Notes: generated by a model from the sequence alone, not told the origin. 64,000 nucleotides of DNA from Actinocatenispora rupis (GCF_016861975.1 NZ_BOMB01000008.1:174152-238151), one strand, 5' to 3'. Numbered from the stretch's first letter, positions 15,956 to 25,123 are shown. A program made the numbers and translations.

Positions 15956-16520
15956 TCAGTCGACGGCGGCGTGCCAGACCCAGGACGTGACGGGCGTACG
16001 GCCCGGGAGCGGTCCGCGCCCGGTGGACCAGAGGAGTACGGCGGTGGGGTCGCCGGCCGGGGCGTCCGGGAAGAGCCGGGTCAGGACGGCCGCGCTGAGC
16101 CGGCCCGGTGGCCGCCACCCGACGCCCAGCCCCTGCACGATGTCGTACGTGTGCAGCAGGGTCTCGGCGACGCCCATCGCGGCGAACCCGGCGCGGTCGG
16201 TGCGGCCCCAGTGCCAGGCGCGCAGGTCGGCGGGGGCGACGGTGAGCGCGGCGGCGAGCAGCCCGCCGGCGGCGGCGACGACGGCGAGCAGGTCGGCCGG
16301 CGTGGCCTCCTCGTACGCGCAGGTCGTACGGCAGGTACCGGTCGGTGGGGCGGCCGGCGACCTGCCCGGCGTACGCGAGGAGGTCGTGCGCGACGTGTGC
16401 GGCGGTCTGCCAGCAGGTCCAGTCGAGGCCGCCGGCGGGCACCTGCCAGTCCCGCCCCGCGTACGGGCCCAGCACCCGCGTCATCTCGCCCGTCGCGTCG
16501 AGTACGTCCGTGCCGTCCAT
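15956..16520 (-). pseudogene. frameshifted DinB-like / maleylpyruvate isomerase-type protein
   Basis: The N-terminal part starts at ATG 16520 (MDGTDVLDATGEMTRVLGPY) and reads through TDRYLPYDL. The matching C-terminal part (AYEEATPADLLAVV to SWVWHAAVD, stop 15956) is in another frame, joined near 16315-16322. Together they make a normal-length (about 188 residue) mycothiol-dependent-isomerase-N/DinB-superfamily protein with the metal-site type region LLHTYDIVQG. One extra base or two missing bases would explain it, so it is either a recent pseudogene or a sequencing error. TAGCGT lies 6 nt before the ATG (leaderless type). Confidence 0.65.
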
Positions 16521-16559
16521 GCCCCCACGCTAGCCACGTCGCGACGCGGTCGACGCCCG

Positions 16560-17093
16560 CTACGGGCACCACGCGCGCCAGCCGGTGTGGGCGACGACGT
16601 CGGCCGCGATGTCGGCGACGGTACGGCCGTCGGTGGGGATCCGCGCCACCCACGGCGGTACCTCGGATGCCAGCCGCCGCGCCATCTCCGCGCTGCGGCG
16701 TACGTGCCGGTCGAGGGTGGAGCCGATCTCGCGGCGGGCGAGCCGGTCGTTGGCGGTGTCGTCGGACGCGGTGAGCAGCACCCCGAGCAGCCGTACGGGC
16801 CGGGCGCCGGCGGCGGTGAGCGCGCGCCGGATCATCGCGCTGTCGAGTACCGAGGCGGTGTTGGTGTAGACGAGCCGGTGCTGGCCGGCGGCGGCGAAGG
16901 TGCGCCACAGCGCGGCCAGGTTCGTCTCGGCGAGGGGCAGGTCGGGCCGCGGGTGGACGGCGTCGAGCGCGTCGCCCTCCAGGTACGCGTGGGCCACGTC
17001 GGCCGCGGTGAGCTGGGCGGCGACCTCCCACCCGACGGTCGACTTGCCGACGCCGGACCGTCCGCCGATGAGCAGTGCGTCGACGGCGGTCAC
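16560..17093 (-). CDS. P-loop kinase-like protein (AAA/uridine-kinase type)
   Basis: 177 residues. Walker A GGRSGVGKST lies at the N-terminus, with a YLEGDALDAVHP motif that resembles the substrate Asp of small-molecule kinases. The later part is Arg-rich (helical lid-like). The start GTG 17093 overlaps the stop of the Rid gene by 4 nt (GTGA), so the two are translationally coupled. Likely ATP-dependent phosphorylation of a small molecule; substrate not deducible. Confidence 0.7.
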   Translation of the reverse strand: MTAVDALLIGGRSGVGKSTVGWEVAAQLTAADVAHAYLEGDALDAVHPRPDLPLAETNLAALWRTFAAAGQHRLVYTNTASVLDSAMIRRALTAAGARPVRLLGVLLTASDDTANDRLARREIGSTLDRHVRRSAEMARRLASEVPPWVARIPTDGRTVADIAADVVAHTGWRAWCP

Positions 17094-17494
17094 GACACCG
17101 CCGCGGTGAGGTCGAGTTCGACGAGCTGGTCGCGGTAGCCGAGCCGGGCGACGCCGAGCAGGGTGCTGGCGCTGCCGAACGCGGCGCCGAGCGGGGACGC
17201 GCGGAAGCGGTCCCAGACGGCGGCGAGGACGGGCTGCTCGTCGCTCGCCACGTAGATGACGGAGCGGACGACGTCCTCGGGTACGGCGCCGGCGGCGGCC
17301 AGCGCGGCGTACGCGTTCGCGGCGACCTGGTCGGTCTGGGCGAGCACGTCGCCGACGCCGACGACCGCGCCGGCCGCGTCGAGCGGGCACTGCCCCGCCA
17401 GGTACGCCAGCCGCCCGGCCTCGACGACCGTCACGTGGTGGTACCCGGGAGTCGGGTGCAGGCCGGCCGGGTTGGTACGGGTGACTCGCGGCAT
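17090..17494 (-). CDS. RidA/YjgF-family protein
   Basis: 134 residues from ATG 17494. The fold markers GRLAYLAGQCPLD and DVLAQTDQVAANAYAAL are typical of Rid proteins, which deaminate reactive enamine/imine intermediates, but the usual Arg in the C-terminal active-site stretch is not in the canonical context (SVIYVASD), so this may be one of the Rid subgroups without deaminase activity. GATACT lies 6 nt before the ATG, suggesting leaderless translation. It overlaps the kinase-like gene by 4 nt. Confidence 0.8.
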   Translation of the reverse strand: MPRVTRTNPAGLHPTPGYHHVTVVEAGRLAYLAGQCPLDAAGAVVGVGDVLAQTDQVAANAYAALAAAGAVPEDVVRSVIYVASDEQPVLAAVWDRFRASPLGAAFGSASTLLGVARLGYRDQLVELDLTAAVS

Positions 17495-17609
17495 CGGCGC
17501 AGTATCGCCGGTCTCCGCGCCGGCCGCAGCCGGTTTCCGGGCGGGCATGCCTGGTGGAGTATCGCGGTACCGGGGTCGCGCCCCGGTCCGTTTCCGTAGC
17601 CTGACCAGC

Positions 17610-18728
17610 ATGGACGATGCGACGGAGTTCGGCGCCGAGGAGTACGCGGGGCGGATGCGCCGCGCGCTCGCGGAGGCCGGCGCGGTGGGGCTGGCCGGGC
17701 TGGTGGTCACCCCGGGGCCGGACCTGGGCTACCTGTGCGGGTACACGCCGCCGGCGGCGACGGAGCGGCTCACCGCGCTGGTGCTGACCCCGGGCGCGGC
17801 GCCGACCCTGGTGGTACCGACCCTGGAACGTGGCGACGCGGAGCGCACGCCGGCCGGGCTGCGGTTCGTGGACTGGACCGACGGCGTCGACCCGTACGGG
17901 GTGCTCGCCCCGCTGCTCACCCGCCCCGACGGCCGGTACGGCGTGTCCGACGAGACGTGGGCGCTGCACCTGCTCGGCCTGCAGCGCGTCCTGCCGCACA
18001 GCACGTACGCCGGGCTGTCGGACGTGCTGCCGATGCTGCGCGCGGTCAAGGACGACGCCGAGGTGTACCGGCTGGCCGCGGCCGGCGCCGCCGCGGACGC
18101 CGCGTTCGAGCGGATCCTGACGGCACGCTTCGGCGGGCGCCGGGAGCGCGAGGTCGCCGCGGACCTGGCGGACCTGCTCCGCGAGTACGGGCACGAGCAG
18201 GTGGACTTCACGATCGTCGGTTCCGGCCCGAACGGGGCGAACCCGCACCACGAGGCCGGCGACCGGGTCATCGAGCCGGGCGACACCGTCGTCCTTGACT
18301 TCGGCGGCCTGCGTTCCGGGTACGGCTCGGACACCACCCGCACCGTGCACGTCGGTGAGCCCACCGCCGAGGTACGCCGGGTGTACGAGGTGGTGCGCGA
18401 CGCGCAGCAGGCGGCGTACGAGGCGGTGGCGCCGGGCGTCGAGTGCCAGCGGATCGACGCGGTGGCGCGGGCGGTGATCGCCGACGCCGGCTTCGGCGAG
18501 TACTTCATCCACCGGACCGGCCACGGCATCGGCGTCACCACCCACGAACCGCCGTACCTGGTGGCCGGCGAGCGGCAGCGGCTCGTCCCCGGCATGTGCT
18601 TCTCCATCGAGCCGGGGATCTACCTGCCGGGCCGCTTCGGCGTACGGATCGAGGACATCGTCACGGTCACCGACTCCGCCGGCCGCCGCCTCAACAACAC
18701 CAGCCACGAACTCCAGCTCGTCGAGTAG
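17610..18728 (+). CDS. M24-family Xaa-Pro peptidase
   Basis: 372 residues: a creatinase-like N-terminal domain (about 1-140) and a pita-bread peptidase domain. Metal ligands are visible as VLDFGG (Asp), SDTTRT (Asp), HGIGVTTHE (His), IEPGIY (Glu) and RIEDIV (Glu). It hydrolyses Xaa-Pro bonds in peptides in the cytoplasm. The start ATG 17610 is chosen because TAGCCT ends 7 nt upstream, a leaderless pattern; no ribosome binding site is present. It diverges from the Rid gene, with 115 bp between. Confidence 0.9.
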   Translation: MDDATEFGAEEYAGRMRRALAEAGAVGLAGLVVTPGPDLGYLCGYTPPAATERLTALVLTPGAAPTLVVPTLERGDAERTPAGLRFVDWTDGVDPYGVLAPLLTRPDGRYGVSDETWALHLLGLQRVLPHSTYAGLSDVLPMLRAVKDDAEVYRLAAAGAAADAAFERILTARFGGRREREVAADLADLLREYGHEQVDFTIVGSGPNGANPHHEAGDRVIEPGDTVVLDFGGLRSGYGSDTTRTVHVGEPTAEVRRVYEVVRDAQQAAYEAVAPGVECQRIDAVARAVIADAGFGEYFIHRTGHGIGVTTHEPPYLVAGERQRLVPGMCFSIEPGIYLPGRFGVRIEDIVTVTDSAGRRLNNTSHELQLVE

Positions 18729-18734
18729 CCACAA

Positions 18735-18780
18735 CCGTTGCGCCGCAAGGGAAGTAGCTGGACCCCTCGCGGCGCAACGG
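18735..18780. terminator. strong bidirectional hairpin
   Basis: A perfect 12-bp stem, CCGTTGCGCCGC (18735-18746) with GCGGCGCAACGG (18769-18780), extended by AGGG/CCCT with bulges. It sits between the convergent M24 peptidase and channel genes. Further CGCAACGG/GGCAACGG half-copies follow to 18811. Confidence 0.8.
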
Positions 18781-18826
18781 AACCATCCGATCCCCTTGCA
18801 CGGCAACGGAACTCGGCGGAGCGCGG

Positions 18827-20734
18827 TCAGTCCTCGGCGAGGACGACGACGCTGTCGCCGGGCCGGATCGTGAGCGGCGCGGCCTTGTCCGGGTTCAGCA
18901 CGATCCCGTACGTCGGAGGCACGAGCGACTGCGCCGCCACCCGGTACCCGATGGCCGACTCGCCCTTCGCCCGCGCCGCCTCGACCACCGTCTGGTAGTT
19001 GATGGGCATCCCGGGACGCACGTACCGGCCGGCGGGCTTGAGGTAGATCTCGCAGCCGTCCGCGTCGAACAGGTCGTCGAACAGGGTCGCGAGGTGCGGG
19101 TTCTCCGACACCTGCGTCATCATCAGGGTCAGCAGCTTGTCGCTGACGATGAAGTCGTCGGCCTGGGTGACCTGGGCGAGCGCGCGGTTCCGGTCGTCGG
19201 CCATCTCGCTGACGATGGAGAACCGGTCCCCGAGCTTCTGCTCCATGTCGCGCAGCTGGAGCAGCGTCGCGAGCGTACGGGAGTCGGCGAGCTGCGGGTC
19301 GACGTCGTCGCCGCACAGCACGATGACGTGGTCGAAGTCCTGTACCCGCAACGACTCCAGCACGCTGCGGTCCGAGCTGTCCTCGGCCTTGAAGTCCAGC
19401 AGCAGGTTGAGTACGGCGAGCTTGCGCATGGCCGGGCCGGCGTCCGGGTGGCTCGCGACCACCTGCGCCTCCGACCCCGCCGACACGTACTGGTCGAGCT
19501 GGGTCAGGACGCCGGTGGCGCGGGCGTTCCAGCCGAGGATGAGCGTGCGTTCCTTGGTGGGCGGGGAGTTCGGGATGGCGGTGATGGCGCTGCGGTCGAC
19601 GGGCGCCGGGCCGGTCGGGGACAGCACCACGGTGTCGTCGTCCTCGGAGATGGCGATGAGCCGGTCGCCGGGCTGGATCCGTACCCGGCTGTCGGGGTTG
19701 ATCGCGATGCGCCCGTCGCCGCCGAGGATCCCGATGATCGACGACGTCCGGTACGCGTGCAGCGCGTCGGCGTACGTGTACCCGACGAGTGCCGGCTCCT
19801 CCTTCAGGTACACCTCGTCGCCGCCGAAGTCGAGCAGGTCGGTGTACACGACGGACAGCCCGGACTGCCGGCAGGTCTGCACGATGAGCCGGGCGGCGAT
19901 GTCGTTCGCGTCGATCAGGTACGCGCTGGGCCCGCCGGCGAGCCGCGCGGCGGCGAGGTTCTTCGACTCGGAGACGCAGCCGACGACGGGGCACGGGGCG
20001 GCGCTGTTCTCGCGCGCCTTGCCCACCGCCAGCAACGTACGTACGAGCTGGGCGTCCGGGTTCGGTTCGGTGGACGGCAGGATGACGACGGCCTTGGCCT
20101 CGGCGGGGTTGACGATGGTGATGTCGTCCGGGTCCACCGGATCCCCGGTACGGCACACGACCCGCATCCGGCCGACGTCCGGTACCTTGGCCCGGATCTC
20201 GTCCTCCATCTCGACCTTGTCCCGGTCGGCGAGGATCGCGATGGCGGCGCGCCGCTGGTTGGCGTTCGCCTCGGCCAGTTCGGAGATGACCGTGAAGACC
20301 TGGTCGGACCAGCCGAGGATGACCGTGTGCCCCTGCTCCAGGACGTCGGAGCGGCCCTTGCGCAGGTCGGCGAGCTTGGCGTCCAGGCCGGTGGTGAGCA
20401 CACCGATGAACGCGGTGACGATCAGGATGCCGCCGATCGTGATCAGGAACGCGATCGCGATGTACCACCAGTGTCCGGTGTCGCCGGCGACCGTGCCGGG
20501 GTCCATCGCGTGCAGGACCGCCTGCCACAGCGAGGCGAGCAGCCCCTTCGGCTCGTTCTCGTCCGGGTGCTTCTCGGGGACCAGCCGTTCGGCCGTCCAG
20601 GCGAGTACGCCGCCGACGAGGACGACGGCGAGCGACGCGATGGCGAGCCACCCGACGAGGGCGGGCGTGCCCTTCGACATGGTGCGGTCGAACCAGTACC
20701 TGGTTCTGCGGCGTAACGAGTTGGTGCGGGGCAC
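18827..20734 (-). CDS. CASTOR/POLLUX-like ion channel protein
   Basis: 635 residues from GTG 20734 (GGGAG upstream). Two membrane segments near the N-terminus (ALVGWLAIASLAVVLVGGV; WWYIAIAFLITIGGILIV) flank a pore-like loop MDPGTVAGDTG. Two RCK-like Rossmann modules follow (HTVILGWSDQ and TLILGWNARA), and a TrkA-C-like segment ends the chain (LTIRPGDSVVVLAED). This is the layout of the DMI1/CASTOR family, whose plant members conduct cations at the nuclear envelope; bacterial members probably are ligand-gated K+ or Ca2+ channels. An upstream ATG at 20818 would add 28 low-complexity residues and lacks a ribosome site, so I reject it. Confidence 0.85.
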   Translation of the reverse strand: MPRTNSLRRRTRYWFDRTMSKGTPALVGWLAIASLAVVLVGGVLAWTAERLVPEKHPDENEPKGLLASLWQAVLHAMDPGTVAGDTGHWWYIAIAFLITIGGILIVTAFIGVLTTGLDAKLADLRKGRSDVLEQGHTVILGWSDQVFTVISELAEANANQRRAAIAILADRDKVEMEDEIRAKVPDVGRMRVVCRTGDPVDPDDITIVNPAEAKAVVILPSTEPNPDAQLVRTLLAVGKARENSAAPCPVVGCVSESKNLAAARLAGGPSAYLIDANDIAARLIVQTCRQSGLSVVYTDLLDFGGDEVYLKEEPALVGYTYADALHAYRTSSIIGILGGDGRIAINPDSRVRIQPGDRLIAISEDDDTVVLSPTGPAPVDRSAITAIPNSPPTKERTLILGWNARATGVLTQLDQYVSAGSEAQVVASHPDAGPAMRKLAVLNLLLDFKAEDSSDRSVLESLRVQDFDHVIVLCGDDVDPQLADSRTLATLLQLRDMEQKLGDRFSIVSEMADDRNRALAQVTQADDFIVSDKLLTLMMTQVSENPHLATLFDDLFDADGCEIYLKPAGRYVRPGMPINYQTVVEAARAKGESAIGYRVAAQSLVPPTYGIVLNPDKAAPLTIRPGDSVVVLAED

Positions 20735-20887
20735 TGCCTCTCCCGGTGTACTTGTTCGCGTCCCGCCCGGCGTCCGTGTCCCGCCCGGCGCGGGGAGCGC
20801 AGTGTAAAAGCCTCGCAAAAAAGCTTCAACGTTCGGTTCGAGGAGTGTCGGTACGTCTCCGGACGGTGGCCGTACCGTTGCGGTTGT

Positions 20888-21019
20888 GTGTCCGGCTGGT
20901 GGCCGCTGCGCCGTTTGCGCCGCCTCGCCACCGGTTCCCGAATCGGGCCGCCGCCGCGCCGCTCACGCCCCGCCGCCGACGAGCGTCTCGTCCTGCTCGT
21001 CGACCACTTCCTGGCCTGA
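20888..21019 (+). CDS. possible 43-residue protein
   Basis: A GTG-started frame in the 290-bp gap between the channel and DUF58 genes; the C-terminus ADERLVLLVDHFLA looks protein-like, while the N-terminal half is Arg-rich. No good ribosome site or -10 box is seen. It could be the remnant of a longer gene. The remainder of the gap (20735-20887) holds an A-rich stretch (AAAAGCCTCGCAAAAAAG) suitable for the channel promoter. Confidence 0.25.
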   Translation: MSGWWPLRRLRRLATGSRIGPPPRRSRPAADERLVLLVDHFLA

Positions 21020-21023
21020 CGGC

Positions 21024-22325
21024 TCAGAGCCGGCCGGCCGCCTTCAACTCCAGGTACGCGTCCGCGACGGCCGACGGGTACCGGTCGGCGGGGGCGTCGA
21101 CGACGATCACCTGGTTGCGGGACAAGGCATCCCGGACCCGGCCCCGTTCGGCGAGGGTACGTTCCGCCGCGGCCGCCGCGTACGGGTCGGCCCGGTCGGC
21201 GGCCATCGCGGCGACGTCCGGGTCGTGCAGGGCGGCGAGGACGACGGTGTGCCGCGCGGTCAGCGCCGGCAGTACGGGAAGCAGGCCCTCGGACAGCGCG
21301 CCGCGTTCCAGCGCGGTGAACAGCACGACGAGGGAGCGTTTCCGTTCGGCGCGCAGGATCTCGCCGGTGACCAGCTCGAAGTCGGTCTCCACCAGCGACG
21401 GTTGCACCGGCGCGAGCGCGTCGGCGAACCGGGGGAGCAGCGCGGCCCGGCCGGCGCCCCGGACGGCGGCACGGACGGCGGTGTCGACGGCGAGCAGGTC
21501 GACCCGGTCGCCGCCGCGGGACGCGAGCGCGGCGAGCAGCAGGCAGGCGTCCATGGCGGTGTCCAGGCGCGGTTCGTCGCCGATCCGGGCCGCCGACGTA
21601 CGGCCGGTGTCGAGGACGCACAGCACCCGGCGGTCGCGTTCCGGGCGCCAGGTGCGGACCACGACACCGCCGCGCCGGGCCGTACCCCGCCAGTCGATGG
21701 ACCGTACGTCGTCGCCCGGCACGTACTCCCGGAGGGCGTCGAACTCGGTGCCCTGGCCGCGCCCGCGCACCACCACCGCGCCGTCGAGGACGCGCAGCCG
21801 GGCCAGCTTCTCCGGCAGGTACCGCCGGGACCGGAACGGCGGCAGCACCCGCACCGTCCACTGTGGAGTGATCCGGTCCGCCCGGCGTGCCGTCGTCTGC
21901 CGGTACGAGAACCGCAGCGGCCCGTACGAGCGGACCGTCACCCGCGCCGCCGGCCGGTCCCCGCGGCGCGTCGGCGTCAACCAGCTCGCCATCGTGTACG
22001 CGCCGCCCGCCGGCACCGTCATCCGGCGCACCGTACCGACGGCGCCGGCGGACGGCACCCAGGCGTCCCGTACCTCCGCGCGGAGCGGGCGGGTGGCGCG
22101 GTTGGCGACGGTCAGGTGCACCGCCGCGGACTCGCCGAGGCGGAGCTGCGTCGGACCGGACCGGGTCAGCCGGACCGCCGACAGCGGCGCCGCCGCGACC
22201 AGGTCCACGGTCGTCAGCGCGAGCACCGCCGCCACCGAGCAGAGCACGCCCAGCAGCGGCGACGGCCACAACGGCAGCGTCACCGCCAGCGCGGCCAGCA
22301 GCGCGACCGGGCGCCAGGTGAGCAT
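21024..22325 (-). CDS. DUF58 (VWA-like) membrane protein
   Basis: 433 residues. Two N-terminal hydrophobic segments (ALLAALAVTLPLWP; LLGVLCSVAAVLALTTV), a beta-sandwich-like region, the DUF58 signature FDALREYVPGDDVRSIDWRGTARRG, then a von Willebrand A-like region with VLCVLDTGRTSAA standing in for the MIDAS. The start overlaps the MoxR stop (TGATG). In such operons DUF58 proteins work with a MoxR ATPase as chaperones of envelope assembly. The reaction is not known. Confidence 0.9.
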   Translation of the reverse strand: MLTWRPVALLAALAVTLPLWPSPLLGVLCSVAAVLALTTVDLVAAAPLSAVRLTRSGPTQLRLGESAAVHLTVANRATRPLRAEVRDAWVPSAGAVGTVRRMTVPAGGAYTMASWLTPTRRGDRPAARVTVRSYGPLRFSYRQTTARRADRITPQWTVRVLPPFRSRRYLPEKLARLRVLDGAVVVRGRGQGTEFDALREYVPGDDVRSIDWRGTARRGGVVVRTWRPERDRRVLCVLDTGRTSAARIGDEPRLDTAMDACLLLAALASRGGDRVDLLAVDTAVRAAVRGAGRAALLPRFADALAPVQPSLVETDFELVTGEILRAERKRSLVVLFTALERGALSEGLLPVLPALTARHTVVLAALHDPDVAAMAADRADPYAAAAAERTLAERGRVRDALSRNQVIVVDAPADRYPSAVADAYLELKAAGRL

Positions 22326-23293
22326 CAGCGCGGCGTCGGCACGCTGGCGAGGACGCTGTCGAGTACGGCGTCCGGGGTGACCCCGGTCAGCTCCGCCTCC
22401 GGGCGCAGCCGGATCCGGTGCCGCAGCGCCGGACGGGCCAGCGCCTTCACGTCGTCCGGGGTGACGAAGTCGCGGCCGGCCAGCCACGCCCACGCCTTCG
22501 CCACGTGCAGCAGGGCGGTCGCCCCGCGCGGCGACGCGCCCAGCGACAGCGACGGCGAACTCCGCGTCGCCCGGCACACGTCCACGATGTACCCCAGCAC
22601 CACGTCGGTGACCCGTACGGCGCCGACCTCGTGGCGGGCGGCGGTCAGGTCCGCAGGGCCGGCGACCGGCCGTACGACGGAGAGGTCGCGGGGGTCGAAA
22701 CCGTGGTGGTGCGCGCGGAGCACGGCCAGCTCGGCGTCCCGCTCCGGCAGCGGCACCGTCAACTTCAGCAGGAACCGGTCCAGCTGCGCCTCCGGCAGCG
22801 GGTAGGTCCCCTCGTACTCGACCGGGTTCTGCGTCGCGGCCACCACGAACGGGTCCGGCAGCGCCCGCGGCGCACCGTCCACCGACACCTGCCGTTCCTC
22901 CATCGCCTCCAGCAGCGCCGACTGCGTCTTCGGTGGCGTCCGGTTGATCTCGTCGGCGAGCAGCAGGTTCGTGAACACCGGCCCCTCGCGGAACTCGAAC
23001 TCGGCGCTGCGCGCGTCGTACACCGCGGAGCCGGTGACGTCGCCCGGCATCAGGTCCGGCGTGAACTGGATCCGCTTGGAATCCAACGCCAGCGCCCGCG
23101 ACAGCGCGCGCACCAGCAGCGTCTTCGCCACCCCGGGCACGCCCTCCAGCAGTACGTGCCCGCGGCACAGCAACGCGATGACCACGCCGCTGACCACCGC
23201 GTCCTGCCCGACGACGACCTTGCCCACCTCGGCCCGCAGCCGACCGAGCGCGTCCCGGGCCGACACCGTGGCCACCTCAGTCGTGTCCTGCAC
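22325..23293 (-). CDS. MoxR-family AAA+ ATPase
   Basis: 322 residues. Walker A GVPGVAKT, Walker B LLADEINR, sensor region ATQNPVEYEGTYPLPEAQLDRF and the C-terminal lid are intact. The start GTG 23293 is chosen from AGGAGGA 8 nt upstream; it overlaps the end of the DUF4350 gene by 17 nt. MoxR ATPases remodel or insert cofactors into partner complexes; the partner here is probably the adjacent DUF58 protein. Confidence 0.93.
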   Translation of the reverse strand: MQDTTEVATVSARDALGRLRAEVGKVVVGQDAVVSGVVIALLCRGHVLLEGVPGVAKTLLVRALSRALALDSKRIQFTPDLMPGDVTGSAVYDARSAEFEFREGPVFTNLLLADEINRTPPKTQSALLEAMEERQVSVDGAPRALPDPFVVAATQNPVEYEGTYPLPEAQLDRFLLKLTVPLPERDAELAVLRAHHHGFDPRDLSVVRPVAGPADLTAARHEVGAVRVTDVVLGYIVDVCRATRSSPSLSLGASPRGATALLHVAKAWAWLAGRDFVTPDDVKALARPALRHRIRLRPEAELTGVTPDAVLDSVLASVPTPR

Positions 23294-24587
23294 CCCGGCC
23301 TTCCTCCTGTACTCGGCGGACCAGTTCGTCCAGCTCGGCGACGGCGGCGCGCAGCTCGTCGTCGGTCTCCGGCTCCGGGCCGAAGAGTACGGCGTGCACG
23401 CGATCGGGTGGCCAGCCCGCGCGGCGGGCCAGCCCGGACACGACCGTCGCGGGCCGGTCGCCGCCCGCCGGCTGCCCGTCGGCCAGGTCGGCGAGCACCG
23501 GGGCCAGCCGGCGCAACGCCCCCGCCCGCAGCGCGCCCAGCGCCACCCCGCGCGCCTTCGCCCGCTGGTACAGCCGGGCCCGGCCGCGGACCGTCTCCGC
23601 GGCGGGCACCACCACCGGCAGCGGCTCCGCGACCGGCGTACCGAGGCGGCGGGCGCGCCACAGCGCGAACAGCACCGCGGCCAGGAGTACCTGGGCGACG
23701 ACCGCCCACACCCACGGCGGGAACGCCCCACCCAGCGGGCTCGACCGGTCGCCGCCGGCCTGCCGCCCGGATCCGCCGCCGTCCGCGGTACCGCTCGGCG
23801 TCGGCAGGTCGGTCGGCTGCCCGCTCGGGGTGTCCGTCGGCAGTGGCTCGGTCGGCCGCGGCGTCGGCTCCGTCGTCGGCGGTACGGCGGGCGCGGTGGC
23901 GCGTTCCGGCCGGTGCAGGCTGAGCCAGGCGAGCCGGTCGTACCCGCCGAGCAGCGCGCCGGCGAGCGCGGCGTTCCGGTGTTCGCCGAGCCGGTCGTTG
24001 CGGAACACGTCCGCGGCGCCCACGACCACGATCTCCGGCCCACCGGCCGGTACGACCCGGACCAGGCCGCCGTCGAAGCACCGCGTCCCCCCGCGCACCG
24101 CGTACGCGGAGCCGAGGGTGGCGGCGGGTCCGGGCAGCCCGCAGCCGGCCGGTCGTACGCCGGTCGTCCAGCGTGACCCGGTCCGGCGTACCGGAAGGTC
24201 CTGGGCGGCGAGCACACCGGGCGAGGGGTCGACGAGGACGACCCGGTCGTCGGCCGGCAGCGACAGCAGCGCGCCGAGCGCGTCGGGCCGGACGAAGTCG
24301 GGCGCGGTCACCAGCACCGTCGTACCGCCGCCGCGGGCGCCCTCGACCGCGCCCGCAGACCCGCCGTACCGCTGGACGGTGACGCCGCGCCGGTCGAGCT
24401 GGCCGGCCAGCCGGTGCGAACCGACCGCCGCGGTCGAGCCCGGTTCGAGGAAGTCCCGGTCGGTGGCGGTCTCGTGGTCGACCGCCCAGGTGACGACGGT
24501 GAACGTGCACAGCACGAAAACCGCGCCCCACGGCGCCATCCACCGCCGCCACCGCAGCCGCCGCCACACCGGCGGACGCGCGCTCAC
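23277..24587 (-). CDS. DUF4350 membrane protein
   Basis: 436 residues from GTG 24587, which overlaps the DUF4129 stop by 4 nt (GTGA). One N-terminal membrane segment (WGAVFVLCTFTVVTWAV), an extracytoplasmic DUF4350 domain (about 45-235; GTTVLVTAPDFV, VVLVDPSPG) like a GATase/IFT-type fold, a Pro/Thr-rich linker (PTTEPTPRPTEPLPTDTP) and a second membrane segment (PPWVWAVVAQVLLAAVLFAL), then a cytoplasmic tail. This gene always travels with MoxR/DUF58/DUF4129 in actinobacteria. Function unknown. Confidence 0.88.
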   Translation of the reverse strand: MSARPPVWRRLRWRRWMAPWGAVFVLCTFTVVTWAVDHETATDRDFLEPGSTAAVGSHRLAGQLDRRGVTVQRYGGSAGAVEGARGGGTTVLVTAPDFVRPDALGALLSLPADDRVVLVDPSPGVLAAQDLPVRRTGSRWTTGVRPAGCGLPGPAATLGSAYAVRGGTRCFDGGLVRVVPAGGPEIVVVGAADVFRNDRLGEHRNAALAGALLGGYDRLAWLSLHRPERATAPAVPPTTEPTPRPTEPLPTDTPSGQPTDLPTPSGTADGGGSGRQAGGDRSSPLGGAFPPWVWAVVAQVLLAAVLFALWRARRLGTPVAEPLPVVVPAAETVRGRARLYQRAKARGVALGALRAGALRRLAPVLADLADGQPAGGDRPATVVSGLARRAGWPPDRVHAVLFGPEPETDDELRAAVAELDELVRRVQEEGRGAGHD

Positions 24588-25123
24588 CGGACCGCTCCGA
24601 CGGTGCGGTGTACCGCGTCGGCCAGCTCGCGCATCCGCGCGTCGTGCCCCGCCGTGGCGTGCTCCCCGCCGTACCAGAGGGCGGAGAAGACGGCGGCGGC
24701 CTCGCCCATCGGCCCGACGATCCCCGGCTCCGCGGAGCCGGCCGCGGCGGCCAGTTCGGTGACCGTCCACCCGGGCCGGTGTACGAGCACGGCACGGTCC
24801 ACCAGCTCGCGCACCATCGCCCGCAGCCGCTCCCGTACGGCCTCGGCGTACCGGCCGGCGGCGGCGTACCGGTCGGCGAGGGAGCGCAGGTCGGCGGCGG
24901 GCACGTCGGGCAGCTCGTCGTCGTCCGGCCCGTCGTCGGGCAGCGGCAGCGTGGTGTGCGTACCGGGGTCGGTGTCGCGGCGCGGGTGGCGCCGGCGGGG
25001 CCGCCAGTACAGGGCGACGGTGACGGCGGCGGCGAGCAGCAGCAGGAGCGCGGCGAGCCCGGCCACCCCACCCGGTACGTGGTCGGCGACGTCGGCGACC
25101 AGCTCGGTCCAGAAGCGGCTCAC
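24584..25123 (-). CDS. DUF4129 membrane protein
   Basis: 179 residues from GTG 25123 with GGAGG upstream; its start overlaps the preceding stop by 4 nt (GTGA). One membrane segment (VAGLAALLLLLAAAVTVALYW) and a C-terminal helical DUF4129 domain (about 90-175; YAAAGRYAEAVRERLRAMVREL; PGWTVTELA). DUF4129 domains occur in envelope proteins with transglutaminase or DUF4350 partners. No enzymatic residues are evident. Confidence 0.85.
   Translation of the reverse strand: MSRFWTELVADVADHVPGGVAGLAALLLLLAAAVTVALYWRPRRRHPRRDTDPGTHTTLPLPDDGPDDDELPDVPAADLRSLADRYAAAGRYAEAVRERLRAMVRELVDRAVLVHRPGWTVTELAAAAGSAEPGIVGPMGEAAAVFSALWYGGEHATAGHDARMRELADAVHRTVGAVR

Noticed and set aside
16560..20651. 1363-codon minus-strand frame
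   Set aside because: Only its last 177 codons are a real gene (P-loop kinase-like). The rest crosses the Rid, M24 and channel genes in the wrong frame or strand.
20734..20818. N-terminal extension of the channel from ATG 20818
   Set aside because: Adds TRTPGGTRT-type repeats with no ribosome site; GTG 20734 has GGGAG at good spacing.
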